DNA from: Emiliania huxleyi CCMP1516
Lineage: Eukaryota > Haptophyta > Isochrysidales > Noelaerhabdaceae
NCBI RefSeq assembly: GCF_000372725.1
Contig: NW_005199770.1
Coordinates: 1,262,057 to 1,326,056 of the forward strand
Direction of reading: 5' to 3'
DNA: 64,000 bases
Positions 33,384-44,096 of the stretch are shown one piece after another. The position numbers were made by a program, and so were the translations under genes. The notes below the pieces were generated by a model. That model was given only the letters and a program-made list of their open reading frames with translations. It made no database searches and had not been told where the DNA came from. The first letter of the stretch is position 1. Each line of letters starts with the position of its first letter.

Positions 33384-35225
33384 ATGAGCGGCGGCCGAAG
33401 CCCAACTCTGCTGCCCGAGCTGGCGGTGGGCGACCTGGCCGCGCTGCGCGCCTTCCTCTCCGGGCGGCAGACGCGCGGCACGTCGCTTACGGCCCAGCTC
33501 GACGCGCGGCTCGACACCGAGACGCAGGACACGCTGCTCACCTGGGCCGCTCGTCACGGGCAAGCCGAGGCGGTGCGGCTGCTGCTCGAGGCCGGCGCGA
33601 GCGTCGGGGCGACGACGGGCGGCGGCGCTTCCGCTCTCCTCGTTGCGTGCGGGAAGGGATGCCTCGAGGTCGCCCGGCTGCTGCGCGACGCCGGCGCTTT
33701 GATCAATCAAGCCACGGACGGCGGCGCCACGCCACTGCTCATCGCGTGCAAGCAGGGCCACCTCGAGATCGTCCGGCTGCTTCTCGAGGCCAACGCGGCG
33801 ATCGACCAAGCCAAGGAGAATGGTGCCACGCCGCTGCTCGTTGCATGCCACCAAGGCCACCTCGAGTGCGCCCGGCTGCTCCTCAAGGCTGGCGCGGCGG
33901 TCGGCCAAGCCGATGAGAAAGGCGTCACGCCGCTGTTCATGGCGTGCTGGAAGGGCCACCTCGACATCGTCCGGCTGCTGCGCGATGCCGGCGCTTCGGT
34001 CAATCAGGCCATGGACGGCGGCGTGACGCCGCTGTTCATGGCGTGCTTCCAGGGCCACCTCGACATCGCCCAGCTGCTCCTCGAGGCCAATGCGGCGGTC
34101 AGCCAAGCCCGCGACACTGGCGCCACGCCGCTGTTCATCGCGAGCCAGAACGGCCACGTCGAGATCACCCGGCTGCTCCTCGAGGCGGGCGCGGCGGTCA
34201 ACCAAGCCCAGGCCCAAGGCGCCACGCCGCTGTACGTCGCGTGCCAGGAGGGCCACATTGAGGTCGCCAAGCTTCTTCTCGAGGCGGGCGCGTCGATCGA
34301 CCAGGCCAAGGAGAATGGTTGCACGCCGCTGTACGTCGCGTGCCAGAACGGCCACCTCGAGTGCGCCCAAGTGCTTCAGCAGGCTGGCGCGGCGGTCGGC
34401 CAAGCCATGAACGGCGGCGCCGCGCCGCTGTACATGGCATGCCAGAACGGCCACCTCGAGGTCGCCAAGCTGCTCCTCGAGGCCAACGCGGCGGTCAACC
34501 AAGCCAAGCAGGGTGGCGCCACGCCGCTGTACATCGCGTGCAAGAAGGGCCACATCGATATCGTTCGGCTGCTCCTCGAGGCCAACGCGGCGGTCAACCA
34601 AGCCAAGCAGGGTGGCGCCACGCCGCTGTGCATCGCGTGCAAGAAGGGCCACATCGATATCGTTCGGCTGCTTCTCGAGGCGGGCGCGGCGATGGACCAA
34701 GCCCAGACCCAAGGCGCCACGCCGCTGCTCATGGCGTGCTACCATGGCCACCTCGAGGTCGCCAAGCTCCTCTCCTCCTACGGCGCCTCCCGCGCCGCAG
34801 TGCCGCCCTTCGGCAGCACGCCCGAGGAGATCGCAAACCGCCGCGGCCACGCCGACCTCGCCGCCTGGCTGGTCGCCAGCCGCGGCTGGACGCCGCTCGC
34901 GCACCTTGAGACCCTCACCGCCGCCCGCGCTCTCTCCCTGCTGCGCAGCGGCGCGAGCCTGCACGAGGGCGAGCCGACGCCGCTGCAGCGCGCCGCGGGC
35001 GGCGAGGGCGAGGCGGCGGCGCTGATCCGGCGGGCGGCGGCGCCGTGGTCGCCGGCAAGCCACTCGCTCTTCCCCGCGGCGGCGCGCGAGTACGCGGTGA
35101 TGGTCATGCGCATCGGCTACCAGATCGCGTTCTCTCCGCCCGACGACACCGAGGCGCGCCCGGACTGGAGCGCGCTGTCCGACGTGTGGCGCGAGCACGT
35201 GCTGCCGCACGCGGTGGCGCGCTGA
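33384..35225 (+). CDS. Ankyrin-repeat protein, about 13 repeats
   Basis: 613 residues, one exon. Leader helix as in the gene at 17987 (MSGGRSPTLLPELAVGDLAA), then about 13 ankyrin repeats of 33 residues, most with GATPLFMAC..GHLE/DIVRLLLEA and near-identical DNA. The middle repeats (34460-34690) contain an almost exact 99-bp tandem duplication (KQGGATPL units). The C-terminal domain again ends SDVWREHVLPHAVAR. The repeat number is the main difference from the paralogues, in keeping with growth by unequal exchange. Binding partner unknown. Confidence 0.9.
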   Translation: MSGGRSPTLLPELAVGDLAALRAFLSGRQTRGTSLTAQLDARLDTETQDTLLTWAARHGQAEAVRLLLEAGASVGATTGGGASALLVACGKGCLEVARLLRDAGALINQATDGGATPLLIACKQGHLEIVRLLLEANAAIDQAKENGATPLLVACHQGHLECARLLLKAGAAVGQADEKGVTPLFMACWKGHLDIVRLLRDAGASVNQAMDGGVTPLFMACFQGHLDIAQLLLEANAAVSQARDTGATPLFIASQNGHVEITRLLLEAGAAVNQAQAQGATPLYVACQEGHIEVAKLLLEAGASIDQAKENGCTPLYVACQNGHLECAQVLQQAGAAVGQAMNGGAAPLYMACQNGHLEVAKLLLEANAAVNQAKQGGATPLYIACKKGHIDIVRLLLEANAAVNQAKQGGATPLCIACKKGHIDIVRLLLEAGAAMDQAQTQGATPLLMACYHGHLEVAKLLSSYGASRAAVPPFGSTPEEIANRRGHADLAAWLVASRGWTPLAHLETLTAARALSLLRSGASLHEGEPTPLQRAAGGEGEAAALIRRAAAPWSPASHSLFPAAAREYAVMVMRIGYQIAFSPPDDTEARPDWSALSDVWREHVLPHAVAR

Positions 35226-36693
35226 GGCCGAAAGAGGAGTTGCGAGCGCTGCTGCTGGCCTGCTCGCACAGTTACGACTTACGTCCTCAGCAGAGGAGAG
35301 ACCCGCACCCGGATTGGTTAAATAAATAAATAAGTTACACGGACACACCTTCTCTGGGTAATAAATAAAGGACGACAGAGGTCCCCCACCCCGCCGCCCG
35401 TGCGATTTTTGTGCAGGGTTCTTTGTGGGTGTGGTCGGCGACTAGGCACTAGCCGGGGTCGTCCTCCCGCGATGGGGGGGACTAGCACTAGCCGTCTTCC
35501 ACATTGTCCCTCGCGGGTCCCTGCTGCTCGGCCTAATCTTTTCGTACCATCCTCCTGCTGATGCCTGATCTCCGCAACGTCCTGCTGCCTCCCTCGTCTC
35601 GCCCTGCGCGTCTGCTCCGCCTCACCGTCGTCTGCCCTGCGTCGTCTGGTGACGGGGGTCCCCCATACGCCATACCGGGTACGTGGCAGGGGGAACGCTT
35701 GACGGTCGCGGCCTTCCGACTCGCGCCTCCGCCTCACTGGCACTATTGTAGCCCTGGCCGGTGCGCGTGCAGAGTTGAAATTCCGGAGTGAAAATTCGAA
35801 CGCGTTCTCTCACGGTGACCAAAAAATGTCCACCTCAGAGGCACCTCCGGAGGCAGGCCGCCGCACGCCGGCGACACAGCTCCAGCTGTCGAACTGACCC
35901 ACAGCTCCTCTCAGAGCGGGAACTGTGACGAAAGTTGACTGAGGCGGTTGTCAGGAATAATCATATGGATCACATGGTGGCTCTTTCATGACGGGAGACC
36001 GCCCGACCACTCCTGGGTGGCACTGCCACCGGTGTCGCTCGACAGCGTGCCGACAGCGACACAGACCATGTGGGACGCGTCGAGTATCGACCTCTACTGC
36101 TTACCCAGCCTTCGAGTGTATCCTGGCTGTGGTCCCACACCCACTGGTGTCCATCTCAGAGACCGCAGGAGGTCATGAGGGTCGATGGGAGTGCCAACCC
36201 CACAATGCCTAAGGAAAACCCAGCCCAGTAGTCGGTTGAGGTCGCCGCCCGCTCCTCGTGCCTCTTATCCCGGAGAGAGACCGCACATTTTTACAGTGCC
36301 AATGGATTTTAATAATTTAACCCCCTTTACCTCGACAACCTCGAGTCGACAACATATGCACGTCTCTCACGTCAAGCGCAGGACCCCCCGCAGGACCCGA
36401 CCGATAGAAGAGTGCTTCGCGATCTCCCACCGCCTCGCCGCCAGTGCGCGCCTCCCTCTTCTCTGCGATTCTACTTCCGATTCTCTCACACGCGTGTCGT
36501 CTCGACTCATCGCCGAAAGATCCACCGGCGTGCGGGCTGAGGAGAGCCCGCGCCCGCGCGCACCAAGGCCAGCCGCCAGGTCGAGTCTCTGCGCCGCCCT
36601 TCTCTCTCAACATGGGTTCGGGGAGCGGGGCGCGACATCTGCCCGCCTCCGGCACCGGGCGCCCCACCTCCCTGCAGCACGAGCGGCGGCGAC
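35226..36693. other. Intergenic, nothing recognised
   Basis: About 1.5 kb. AAATAAATAAATAA at 35320-35333 and TAATAAATAAAG at about 35360 may be polyadenylation-type signals for the ankyrin gene. No frame here reads as a real protein. Confidence 0.45.
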
Positions 36694-39600
36694 CTACTTG
36701 CCGCCGCTCGCCGCGCGCAGCTCGGGCTGGAGGACGGCGCCCGCCGACATGCGCGCCGACGCCCCGTTGACGACGAGGATCTCCGGCGCCTTCTGCTTGA
36801 GCTCCGCGACGGTGCGGCAGCCGAGGAGGCCTGGGACGGGGTGGGGGCGGGGGGGGTTGCGGTGCGTGCGAGTGGGCAGTGAAACGCGCTTGGGGCGGCG
36901 AGGGATGGGGCAGTGAAGGCTGGTGCAGGGACAGCGGTGGAGGAAGGGGGCAACCGTGGGGGGGGGGGGGGGGGGCCAAAAAGGGCCCGGGGGGGGCGGG
37001 GGGGGGGGGGGGGGTGGGGAGGGGGGGGGGGGGGGGTGAGGGGGGGGGGGGGGGGGGGGGTCGGGGGGCCGGGGGGGAGGGGGGGGGTGGGGGGTGGGGG
37101 GGGGGGGGGGGGGGGCGGGGGGGAGGGGGGGGGGGGGGGGCTGGGGGGGGGGGGGGGAGGGGGGGGGGGGGGGGGAGGGGGACGGGGGCGGGCCGGGAGG
37201 GAGGGGGGGGGCGTTGGGGGGGGGGGGGGCGGGGGGGGGGAGGGCGGGGGGGGCTATGGGGGGGGTCGGGGGGCTAATGATTGGCATCCCTGGAGAAGGG
37301 AGGGGGGCGAGGGCGGAGGTGGCCAGGGGCGGGGGAGGGCGCGCCCATGGCGAGGTAGACGTCGCGCGTGAGCAGCTCGATCGCCTTCTCGACGCCGCGC
37401 TGGCCGCCCGCCGCCAGCCCAAAGAGGTAGGCGCGCCTGCTCTCGCAGGAGGGGGGAGGTGACGGAGATTTCAAACGGCAGAGGCCGTCTGCGGGCAAGC
37501 GCGCGCCCGATCGCGACGGAGTCGGCGCCGCGAGCGAGCGCCTTGACAACGTCGATGCCTGAGGCGAGCGCGATAGCCTCTCAAGGCAACCGTGTCGCGC
37601 CCGAACGGGAGCCGCTCCTCTTCGGCTGCATCTCGGCCGCATCTCCTCGGCTGCATCTCGGCCGCATCTCGGGACGGGTCTCGGCTGCATCTCGGGGGCG
37701 CGAGACGCCTCGCCGCACGCCGCCGTCCAGGATCACCTCGGTGCCCTCGCCAACCGCCTCGCGGATCTCCTGTTGCCGGCGAGGCGTGGACGCGTCATGG
37801 ACGTGTCACGAGCGCCAGCCTCGGGCCGCCCTCTGCTCGCGGTGTCACCGGCAGCGAGTCGATGGTCGCCACGGAGTCCTCCAGCTGCCGCCCGCCTGCC
37901 GCAACCGTGACACGTCGAGCGCCGCACTCGGTACGCGTGGTGAGCCGGCCGCCACCCGCCGTACTTTGGACGACGACGACCACTGGCCACCCCTTGGCGC
38001 ATCTCGGCGCATCTCGGCGCATCTCGGCGCATCTCGGCGCATCTCGTCGCATCTCGGCGCATTTCGGCTCCATCTCGGCTCCGTCTCGCCGTGGTTCGAC
38101 ACCCAGATGGCCTGGAAGCCCGTGTCGATCGCGCGCTTGGCGTCCGTGGTGCGAGCGACCCCCTTGAGCGCCACCGGGCCTGTGGGGCAATGTCCGGGGC
38201 GTGTCCTGGACGTGTCCCGGACGCGAGTCCCTCGAGCCGGTGGCCAGACGGGCCGGTGTCGCCCCACTCGCTGCACAACCACTCCGCATCCTACGGCCGA
38301 GATCCTCCGAGATCGGGCCGAGGTTGCAACCTCGCGAGCAACTCCCCGGCCGGCAGCGCCTTCCAGTTGAACTCGGGCTTCATCTGTGGCCGAGAGGGAG
38401 AGGGAGAGTGAGCGGGCAGCAAACGAGCAGACACGAGACGAGGTGGAGAGGCAGCGGGACGTGTTCTGCACTCTCTCGGCCGCATCTGTCTCGCCTGGCT
38501 CGCGATGAAGTCGACGAGGGACTCTAGGAAGGGTCTAGGAGGGGTCTAGGAAGTGTCTCGCCTGGCTCGCGATGAAGTCGACGAGGGACTCTGCCGCGAA
38601 GTCCGCGCCCGGCACCGCCTTGCGCGCGCACGGCCGAGGTGAGGCGGACGTGCTGCCGAGGTGTGGCCGAGGTGCGAACGAGATGCAACGAGAGGCGGCA
38701 GACGTGCTGCCGAGGTGTGGCGGACGTGCTGCCGAGGTGCAGCCGACGCGCGCCTTGTACCCATACGGCACGCGAGACATGAAGTCGAATGTCCACGCCG
38801 GCGCCTACCGTCAGTCAGCCAGTCAGGCAGTCTTACACACCTCCTAGCGCCGGCGCCTACGCCACGGGCAAACCCTCGGCTGGCCTCGGCGGATCTCGGC
38901 GGATCTCGGCGGATCTCGTCCGATCTCGTGCGATCTCGTGTGATCGTGTGTGTGATCTCGTGCGATCTCGTCCGATCTCGTGCGATCTCGTCCGATCTCG
39001 TGCGATCTCGTCCGATCTCGTCCGATCTCGTCCGATCTGCGCCTTGAGCGCGTCGACGGTCTGGCGGAAGGAGTAGTTTGGCGGGACCGTGAAGCCGGTC
39101 CGCGTGTCCTCCTCACGATTGCCAACCTGGCGTGGCGTGGGCGTGGCGTGGGCGTGGCGTGGGCGTGGCGTGGGCGTGTCGCGGGCGTGTAGTGGACATG
39201 GACGTGGGATCCCTCAGCCGCTTCTCTCCAGCTTCATCTCGGCTTCATCTCGGCTTCATCTCGGCTGCATCTCGGCCGCATCTCGGCTTCCTCTCGCCCA
39301 CGAGAAGTCCGCCGTCAGCGCGAGCGACGTGAAACCGGCCGCCTTTGCGCGGTCCAGCACCTCCTTGAGCAGCACCCGGTCGCGCCTGTGACTCGATGAC
39401 CCATGAGTGAGGATGACTTCTTCTTGGAACGGTCTACTTGGAAAGGTATGTCCGAAGTGTCTAGGAAGTGTCTAGGCAAGGCGCGCGCGCCACACGTAGA
39501 GCTGCAGGCACTTCGCGCCGCCGGTGCCGGGCTCGTCGCCCGGGTGCGCCGCAGTCACCTGTTCACAGCAGTGGCCGCGTGACGAGGCGCCGTGCGTAGC

Positions 39601-39752
39601 CGCAGCCTTGCCGCCGGGTGGGAGGAGGTGGCCACCTCCTCGAAGGTGGAGGTCGTCAGCTGCGAGAGAGCCATCATCAAACCGTGCTTGCGCGCCGCCT
39701 TGGCCGTCGCCACCTGCAGGGAGGAGGCGGCGGTGGAGACGGAGCCGGTGGA

Positions 39753-39824
<72 letters not shown>

Positions 39825-40511
39825 AGCGGAGGTGGCTGTGGTGGTGGTGGTGGTGGTGATGGTGGTGGTGAGTTTGAGAGCGCGAGCGAGTGAGCGAGTG
39901 AGTCCGCGTGCGCCTCCCCCTCGGCGTGGAACATGCGCTGCCCGGCGCACGACGTGATGAAGAAGGGGAGCGCCGCCTCCACGCCCAGAATCCGGGTCGA
40001 GAGGTCGAGGTCTGCGTGCCCGATCCCGTGAAGGCAAGCGTGCCGCAGCTCGACGTCGTTGTACGCGGCGACCGAGCGGCGCAGCGCCCTACGGACGGAC
40101 CGGCGGACGCAGTGTGGCGATCAGAGCGAAGCGAGCGCCGGTGTCGTGGCGCGGCGGAGAGTGTGCTCGGGAGTCGCTCGCTCACCGCTCCTCGTCGGCG
40201 CCCGACTTGAGGTACCCAAAGACCATCGCGTGGGCGCGCGCCTTGGCCGCCACGCGGAGGTCCTCGATGTTGACCGCCGCCTCCACACGACGCTGAGCGG
40301 GCGCGTCGAGCAGCGGCTGCAGCACAGGGTGAAGCGCGGCGCAGGCTGGGCGAACGGCGTTGACAACGCCGCCCATCAGCTTCTGCCAGCTGCCCTTCTT
40401 ATCCTCCATCGCCGCCGCGGCGTCGGCCATCTCATCCGCCGCTGCGCGGCGGGCTCCGGGTCGGCCGGACGACACCGCCGAGGAGAGCCTGCGGACGGCA
40501 AGGCGCTGCAT
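36694..40511 (-). CDS. FMN-dependent 2-hydroxyacid dehydrogenase/oxidase (lactate/glycolate type), 16 exons
   Basis: Exons 40511-40186, 40088-39914, 39713-39636, 39558-39485, 39385-39298, 39126-39043, 38804-38754, 38618-38562, 38383-38336, 38290-38254, 38179-38090, 37895-37849, 37769-37709, 37558-37507, 37436-37345, 36830-36694 sum to 1497 bases: 498 residues, with no phase break. Family landmarks in order: FGYLKSGADEE (active-site Tyr region), CLQLYVW, LTADFSWVGNREED, PVALKGV (Lys contacting FMN), SNHGGRQLE (catalytic His, Arg), ILDGGVRRG and IGRAYLFGLAAGG. These enzymes oxidise L-lactate or glycolate to the keto acid using FMN. An Arg/Ser-rich start (MQRLAVRRLSSAVSS) suggests mitochondria. 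Twelve of fifteen introns have GC donors, and intron 11 splits SNHG|GRQ. The short intron 9 (38291-38335, 45 bases) is the least certain. Confidence 0.85.
36956..37275 (+). repeat. Long G-tract (C-tract on the sense strand) in intron 15
   Basis: About 320 bases, almost all G in runs broken by single other bases, within the 514-base intron 36831-37344 of the hydroxyacid dehydrogenase gene. On the coding strand it is a poly-C stretch before the acceptor. Confidence 0.9.
37980..38085 (-). repeat. GAGATGCGCC minisatellite in intron 11
   Basis: About nine 10-base units (CATCTCGGCG on the plus strand). Related GAGATGCAGCC units fill introns 5 (about 39225-39297) and 13 (about 37620-37708) of the same gene. 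Confidence 0.8.
38885..39038 (-). repeat. CGAGATCGGA minisatellite in intron 6
   Basis: About 15 units of 10 bases (TCTCGTCCGA on the plus strand) inside intron 38805-39042. Confidence 0.8.
39748..39870 (+). repeat. (GGC)n and (GGT)n tract in intron 2
   Basis: About 24 GGC units followed by GGT units, inside intron 39714-39913. Confidence 0.9.
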
Positions 40512-42260
40512 CGCGCTGTAGAAGCTCTTCGAGGAGGTGTGGCGATCAGGAAAAGAAATTTGTCACGCTCCAAGTCTCGCCAGTAGAAGATCCCTCCTGT
40601 CCGGTTCCCCATTCAAGACTAAAGATCGAAGATTGAGATTGTGGATCGCTGAGCAGCAACACGGGCCAAAATGTGGAGATAGGAGATGGAGATCGCAGAT
40701 TGTAGATCCTAGCGCCCAGCCGTCCGCCCCAGATGTGAGATCGAAGATTGACAATGGAGGTCGTAGATTGCTGCCGGCGGCGACAGTGGCCGAGTAGAAG
40801 GTTGGAGATCGGAGAGAGAGATGGTCGGTGTGAATGAATCCAAATTGCATCTCCTTGAAGGTTTGAGCCCCCCTCCTCCCCCGGCCGGGCCCCCGAATCG
40901 AGATTGGAGATTGGAGATTGGAGATGGAGATCGGAGATCTGACTGAATCCGGCCTAAGATGACGACGTTGGAGATTGGAGATTGAAGATGGAGATCGGAG
41001 ATCTGACTGGATCCCCGGCCTAAGATGACGACGCTGTGGATTGGAGAGTATTGGAGATGGGGAGATCGGAGTTCGGAGCTCCCCCACCCCCTAGTAGTGT
41101 GTGATAGATGTTTTTTAAAAGGGTTACTGTGGTCTGTGCGCGGACGGCCCGGGGAGCCTGGCTGCGCGCGCGGTCTTCTACGGCGAACTTGTTTGCCGAG
41201 TTGGCAGCGTGAACCACGATACCGCCCCCAGAGCCCCAGTTCGGCGTAGACCGCGCGCGCCGCGCAGCGCGCTCCGTGTTTGCAGACCGCCCTGGCGGAC
41301 TCGTTTTTACACTTCCAAGCTCAAGCCAGGCGCCGCAGGCCATAAAGAGGAGCGCAGATTAAAATGGCGCCGCAGGCTCCCCCCGGGCCGTCCGCGCACA
41401 GAACCTTTATCTAGAAACAAAACAAAAAAAGGATGAGACACCACGGGCTGGGGGGGCTCCGATCTCCATCTCTCCAGTACTCTCCAATCTCCAGCGTCGC
41501 TACATCTTGGGCCGGATCCAGTCAGATCTCCGATCTCCATCTTCAATCTCCAATCTCCAACGTCGTCATCTTAGGCCGGATTCAGTCAGATCTCCGATCT
41601 CCATGCATCTCCAATCTCCAATCTCGATTCGGGGGCCCGGGGGAGGAAGGGGGCTCAAACCTTCAAGGAGATGCGCTATGGATTCATTCACATAGCAAAA
41701 GGATCTCCACACCCTCTTTTCGCGCCATTTTGCAATCTCCAGTCGGCCCACACGATCTCTAGGCGCCTTTTGGCGCGAAGTCAGAATCTCCACCTCTGTC
41801 GCAAGATCTCAAGCGACTGCACGCACCAACTCGACATCTCAGACTCGCCTCTCGAGCATCTACACCGGAGAAGATTTGCCTCCACTAGTTCTTCAATCTA
41901 CTGCTGCTCTTGGCAGGAGATTTGCCACTTATGAGATCTCTAATTAAAAGGCATCTACAGTCCAAGGATCTTCCGATGTTGAGTAGAGATGTCCATGTAT
42001 GTTGTCCCCTCGCAGCGGAGGGTCCGGAGTGTTGCACACGAGCTGCGGCCGTGCCGCTGTCATAGCGGTGAGGCGCGGGGCCGTCTCCGCGACCGCGTCT
42101 GTGGCGAAGTGGGTCGCGTCCCCTTTCCTCAACTCTGAGCTCACGGCCCACACCCTCTACAAGTTGTTATGCTCTTAAATATGTAAACATTAAGACCTGC
42201 AATAAGGAATCTGTCTCGCACGCGAAGCAGCTGGTCGTGTTGGTGGACTGGCCCTTGATT
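40512..42260. other. Intergenic region dominated by GGAGATTGGAGATC-type repeats
   Basis: No gene. Short GGAGAT/ATCTCC units occur throughout (40620-41940), and the central 855 bases form a fold-back structure listed separately. Confidence 0.6.
40836..41690. repeat. Fold-back (inverted-repeat) element
   Basis: Left arm 40836-41075 matches the reverse complement of 41457-41690 at roughly nine positions in ten, including TTGAAGGTTTGAGCCCCC and two tandem copies of the GATCTGACTG..GGCCTAAGATG block. An inner pair (TCTGTGCGCGGACGG near 41134 and its complement near 41388) continues the fold, leaving a small centre near 41210. There is no coding capacity, so this may be a fold-back or MITE-like element. 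No target duplication was identified. Confidence 0.75.
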
Positions 42261-43532
42261 CTAGGGGGCCGTCACCATGTCCGTTAACACCATGTCCGGA
42301 GGCGGCGGCGACGGCGAGGCGGGAGGAGGCGGCGGCGACGGCGTGAGGGACGGCGGCGGCGCCGGGGGCGGCGGAGCGAGAGAGATGTCGAGAGTCGGCG
42401 AGTAGCACGCGTAGCGGCCGAAGGCGCCGAGAGCGCACACCCAATCCGGGTTGTAGAGCTGGAACCTGTAACCATAGCCCTGTGCACTAGGCGCCGAGAA
42501 CGCACTGCACTCCGCCCTGCTGTAGTACCAGGGGCTAGACCAGTGGCTGCGCATCGCCGTCTGTACGAACGTCGTGGAGAGGAGGCGGGGGCCGTCGGGC
42601 GCAGCGAGCCCCTGCTGCCGGAAGAGCAGCACCAACTTGGCCAGGTGGCGCGGCGTCATATGGAGGTCTGTCTCCGTGTTCTGAAGTGTCCCGGCGTCGA
42701 TGGGCCACGTGAACTCACCGGCGGACACGCCGAGCGCGGGAAACAGCGAGCTCAGTCCGAATTCCATCGGCGTGAGGCCGCTCTTTTCGTAGATGATCCA
42801 CGCAAGGATCTTCTGCGTGCAGACGTACTGGAAGGAGCCTACCTGCTCGTCGATGACAAAGCCCTGGTTGAGCGTCGCCACCAGCGTCGCGGTCGCACCG
42901 CCCAAGCCGCAGATAGGCTCCGTCAGGCCGCTCGACATCGTGAGGAGCTGCTCGACGGTTATCAGCCGCTTCTTTGCGCCTCCGTTCACTGTGTCCCAGT
43001 TGAGCGTCGTGAAGATGTCCTCGAGCTTTGTGGAGAGCGTGAGCTGTCCGGCGTACAAGAGTTCGCCGATCATCGTTGCCGCCCAAGATTTCGTGCACGA
43101 GAAGATTTGGTACGTCGACGTTGCGTCACCGACGTCGTACCGCTCGGCGACGACCTCAGTGCCCTTGAGGACGACGTAACCTTTAAAGCCGATGCCTGAA
43201 GGGCCAATCGCGTCGGTGGCCGCGCTCAAAGCGACGGCGTCCGGGTGGGTGTTGTAGCCCGCCGCGTTCACGAGCGGCAGCGAAAGGTCGACGTAGGCAG
43301 CGACAGACGGCGGCGGTCCCGATTGGACGAGCATGCGGCGCTGGACAATGTCCGATCCCGCGGCGTCGCCCACGAGGTCCCGGCCCTCGGCATTCACGAG
43401 TCCCGCCAAGCAGAGACTGAAAGCGACCATGCAAAATTTGAGTCGCGCCTCGATGTCGGCCGGCTGCTTCAGCGAGCTTCTTCGGTTGATTTTGCACTGG
43501 CACCGGCACCGGCACTTGCACCCCGCAAACAT
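42261..43532 (-). CDS. Beta-lactamase-fold serine hydrolase (class C/LACTB type), variant active site
   Basis: 423 residues from ATG 43532; a start at ATG 43430 would place the signal-peptide-like MVAFSLCLAGLVNAEG at the N-terminus. The Ser-x-x-Lys motif is FSCTKSW (about residue 145). The expected Tyr-x-Asn is Tyr-Val-Cys in SFQYVCTQ, so the Asn is missing. GYGYRFQLY occupies the place of the third motif region. The C-terminus is a PPPP/SPPPP tail of about 45 residues, as in secreted algal proteins. Family members are penicillin-binding-like hydrolases or esterases; with Tyr-x-Cys the activity is doubtful. The protein is probably secreted. Confidence 0.75.
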   Translation of the reverse strand: MFAGCKCRCRCQCKINRRSSLKQPADIEARLKFCMVAFSLCLAGLVNAEGRDLVGDAAGSDIVQRRMLVQSGPPPSVAAYVDLSLPLVNAAGYNTHPDAVALSAATDAIGPSGIGFKGYVVLKGTEVVAERYDVGDATSTYQIFSCTKSWAATMIGELLYAGQLTLSTKLEDIFTTLNWDTVNGGAKKRLITVEQLLTMSSGLTEPICGLGGATATLVATLNQGFVIDEQVGSFQYVCTQKILAWIIYEKSGLTPMEFGLSSLFPALGVSAGEFTWPIDAGTLQNTETDLHMTPRHLAKLVLLFRQQGLAAPDGPRLLSTTFVQTAMRSHWSSPWYYSRAECSAFSAPSAQGYGYRFQLYNPDWVCALGAFGRYACYSPTLDISLAPPPPAPPPSLTPSPPPPPASPSPPPPDMVLTDMVTAP

Positions 43533-44096
43533 AACAAAGGGACACGCTGTCGAGCGACAACGATGAAGGACTCACGCCGTCCAATCGAGTCCAACCCCTT
43601 ATACCACTCTTCACACAGGGGCTCTCACAGCAGTCCCGTGAAGGTTCACGGGGCCGACTACAGTGTACAGCGGGAAGGAGTGAATCGAGTCCAAGGACAC
43701 ATCCCTCTGGAACAAGCTACAAGGCATCTCGATCGACTACATCGGACAGTACCACCCAACTGTGGGACATCTCTTCTAGGTAGGTATACACGAGTAGGGG
43801 TATTCACACTCCCAATTCTCCCCCACGCGTTCCTTAGATCCTTCTCTCTCCCGAGTGGCTTTTGACCTGAGCTGTAGGGATTCCTGTAGGTAGAGGAGTA
43901 GGACTTAGTTAGGGCCACCCCCAAAGTGTGTGCATGGATGTCGCGTGCGCTTTTCATCGCCCGCCGCGAAACGCGCGGTGTGGGGTTGCAGAGACCCGGG
44001 TGCACCGGGACCCAGCTGTGAAGAGTCCGCAAGGGCCGTGCCAAATGGCCAAAATCGAGCCTGGTTTGGCCGACTCTGCAGTGGCCGCAGGCGGTG
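43533..44096. other. Divergent intergenic region, nothing recognised
   Basis: About 560 bases between two genes that point away from each other. Short dyads such as ACCTACAGGAATCCCTACAG occur near 43875. No TATA box was assigned. Confidence 0.45.

Noticed and set aside
33327-35348. Long minus-strand frame opposite the 13-repeat ankyrin gene
   Set aside because: Its repeats (for example LGLVDRRVGLEEQ) are the antisense of the ankyrin units and their period follows them exactly.
36956-37275. Poly-G stretch as a glycine-rich protein
   Set aside because: It is inside intron 15 of a gene whose exons join perfectly in phase on the other strand.
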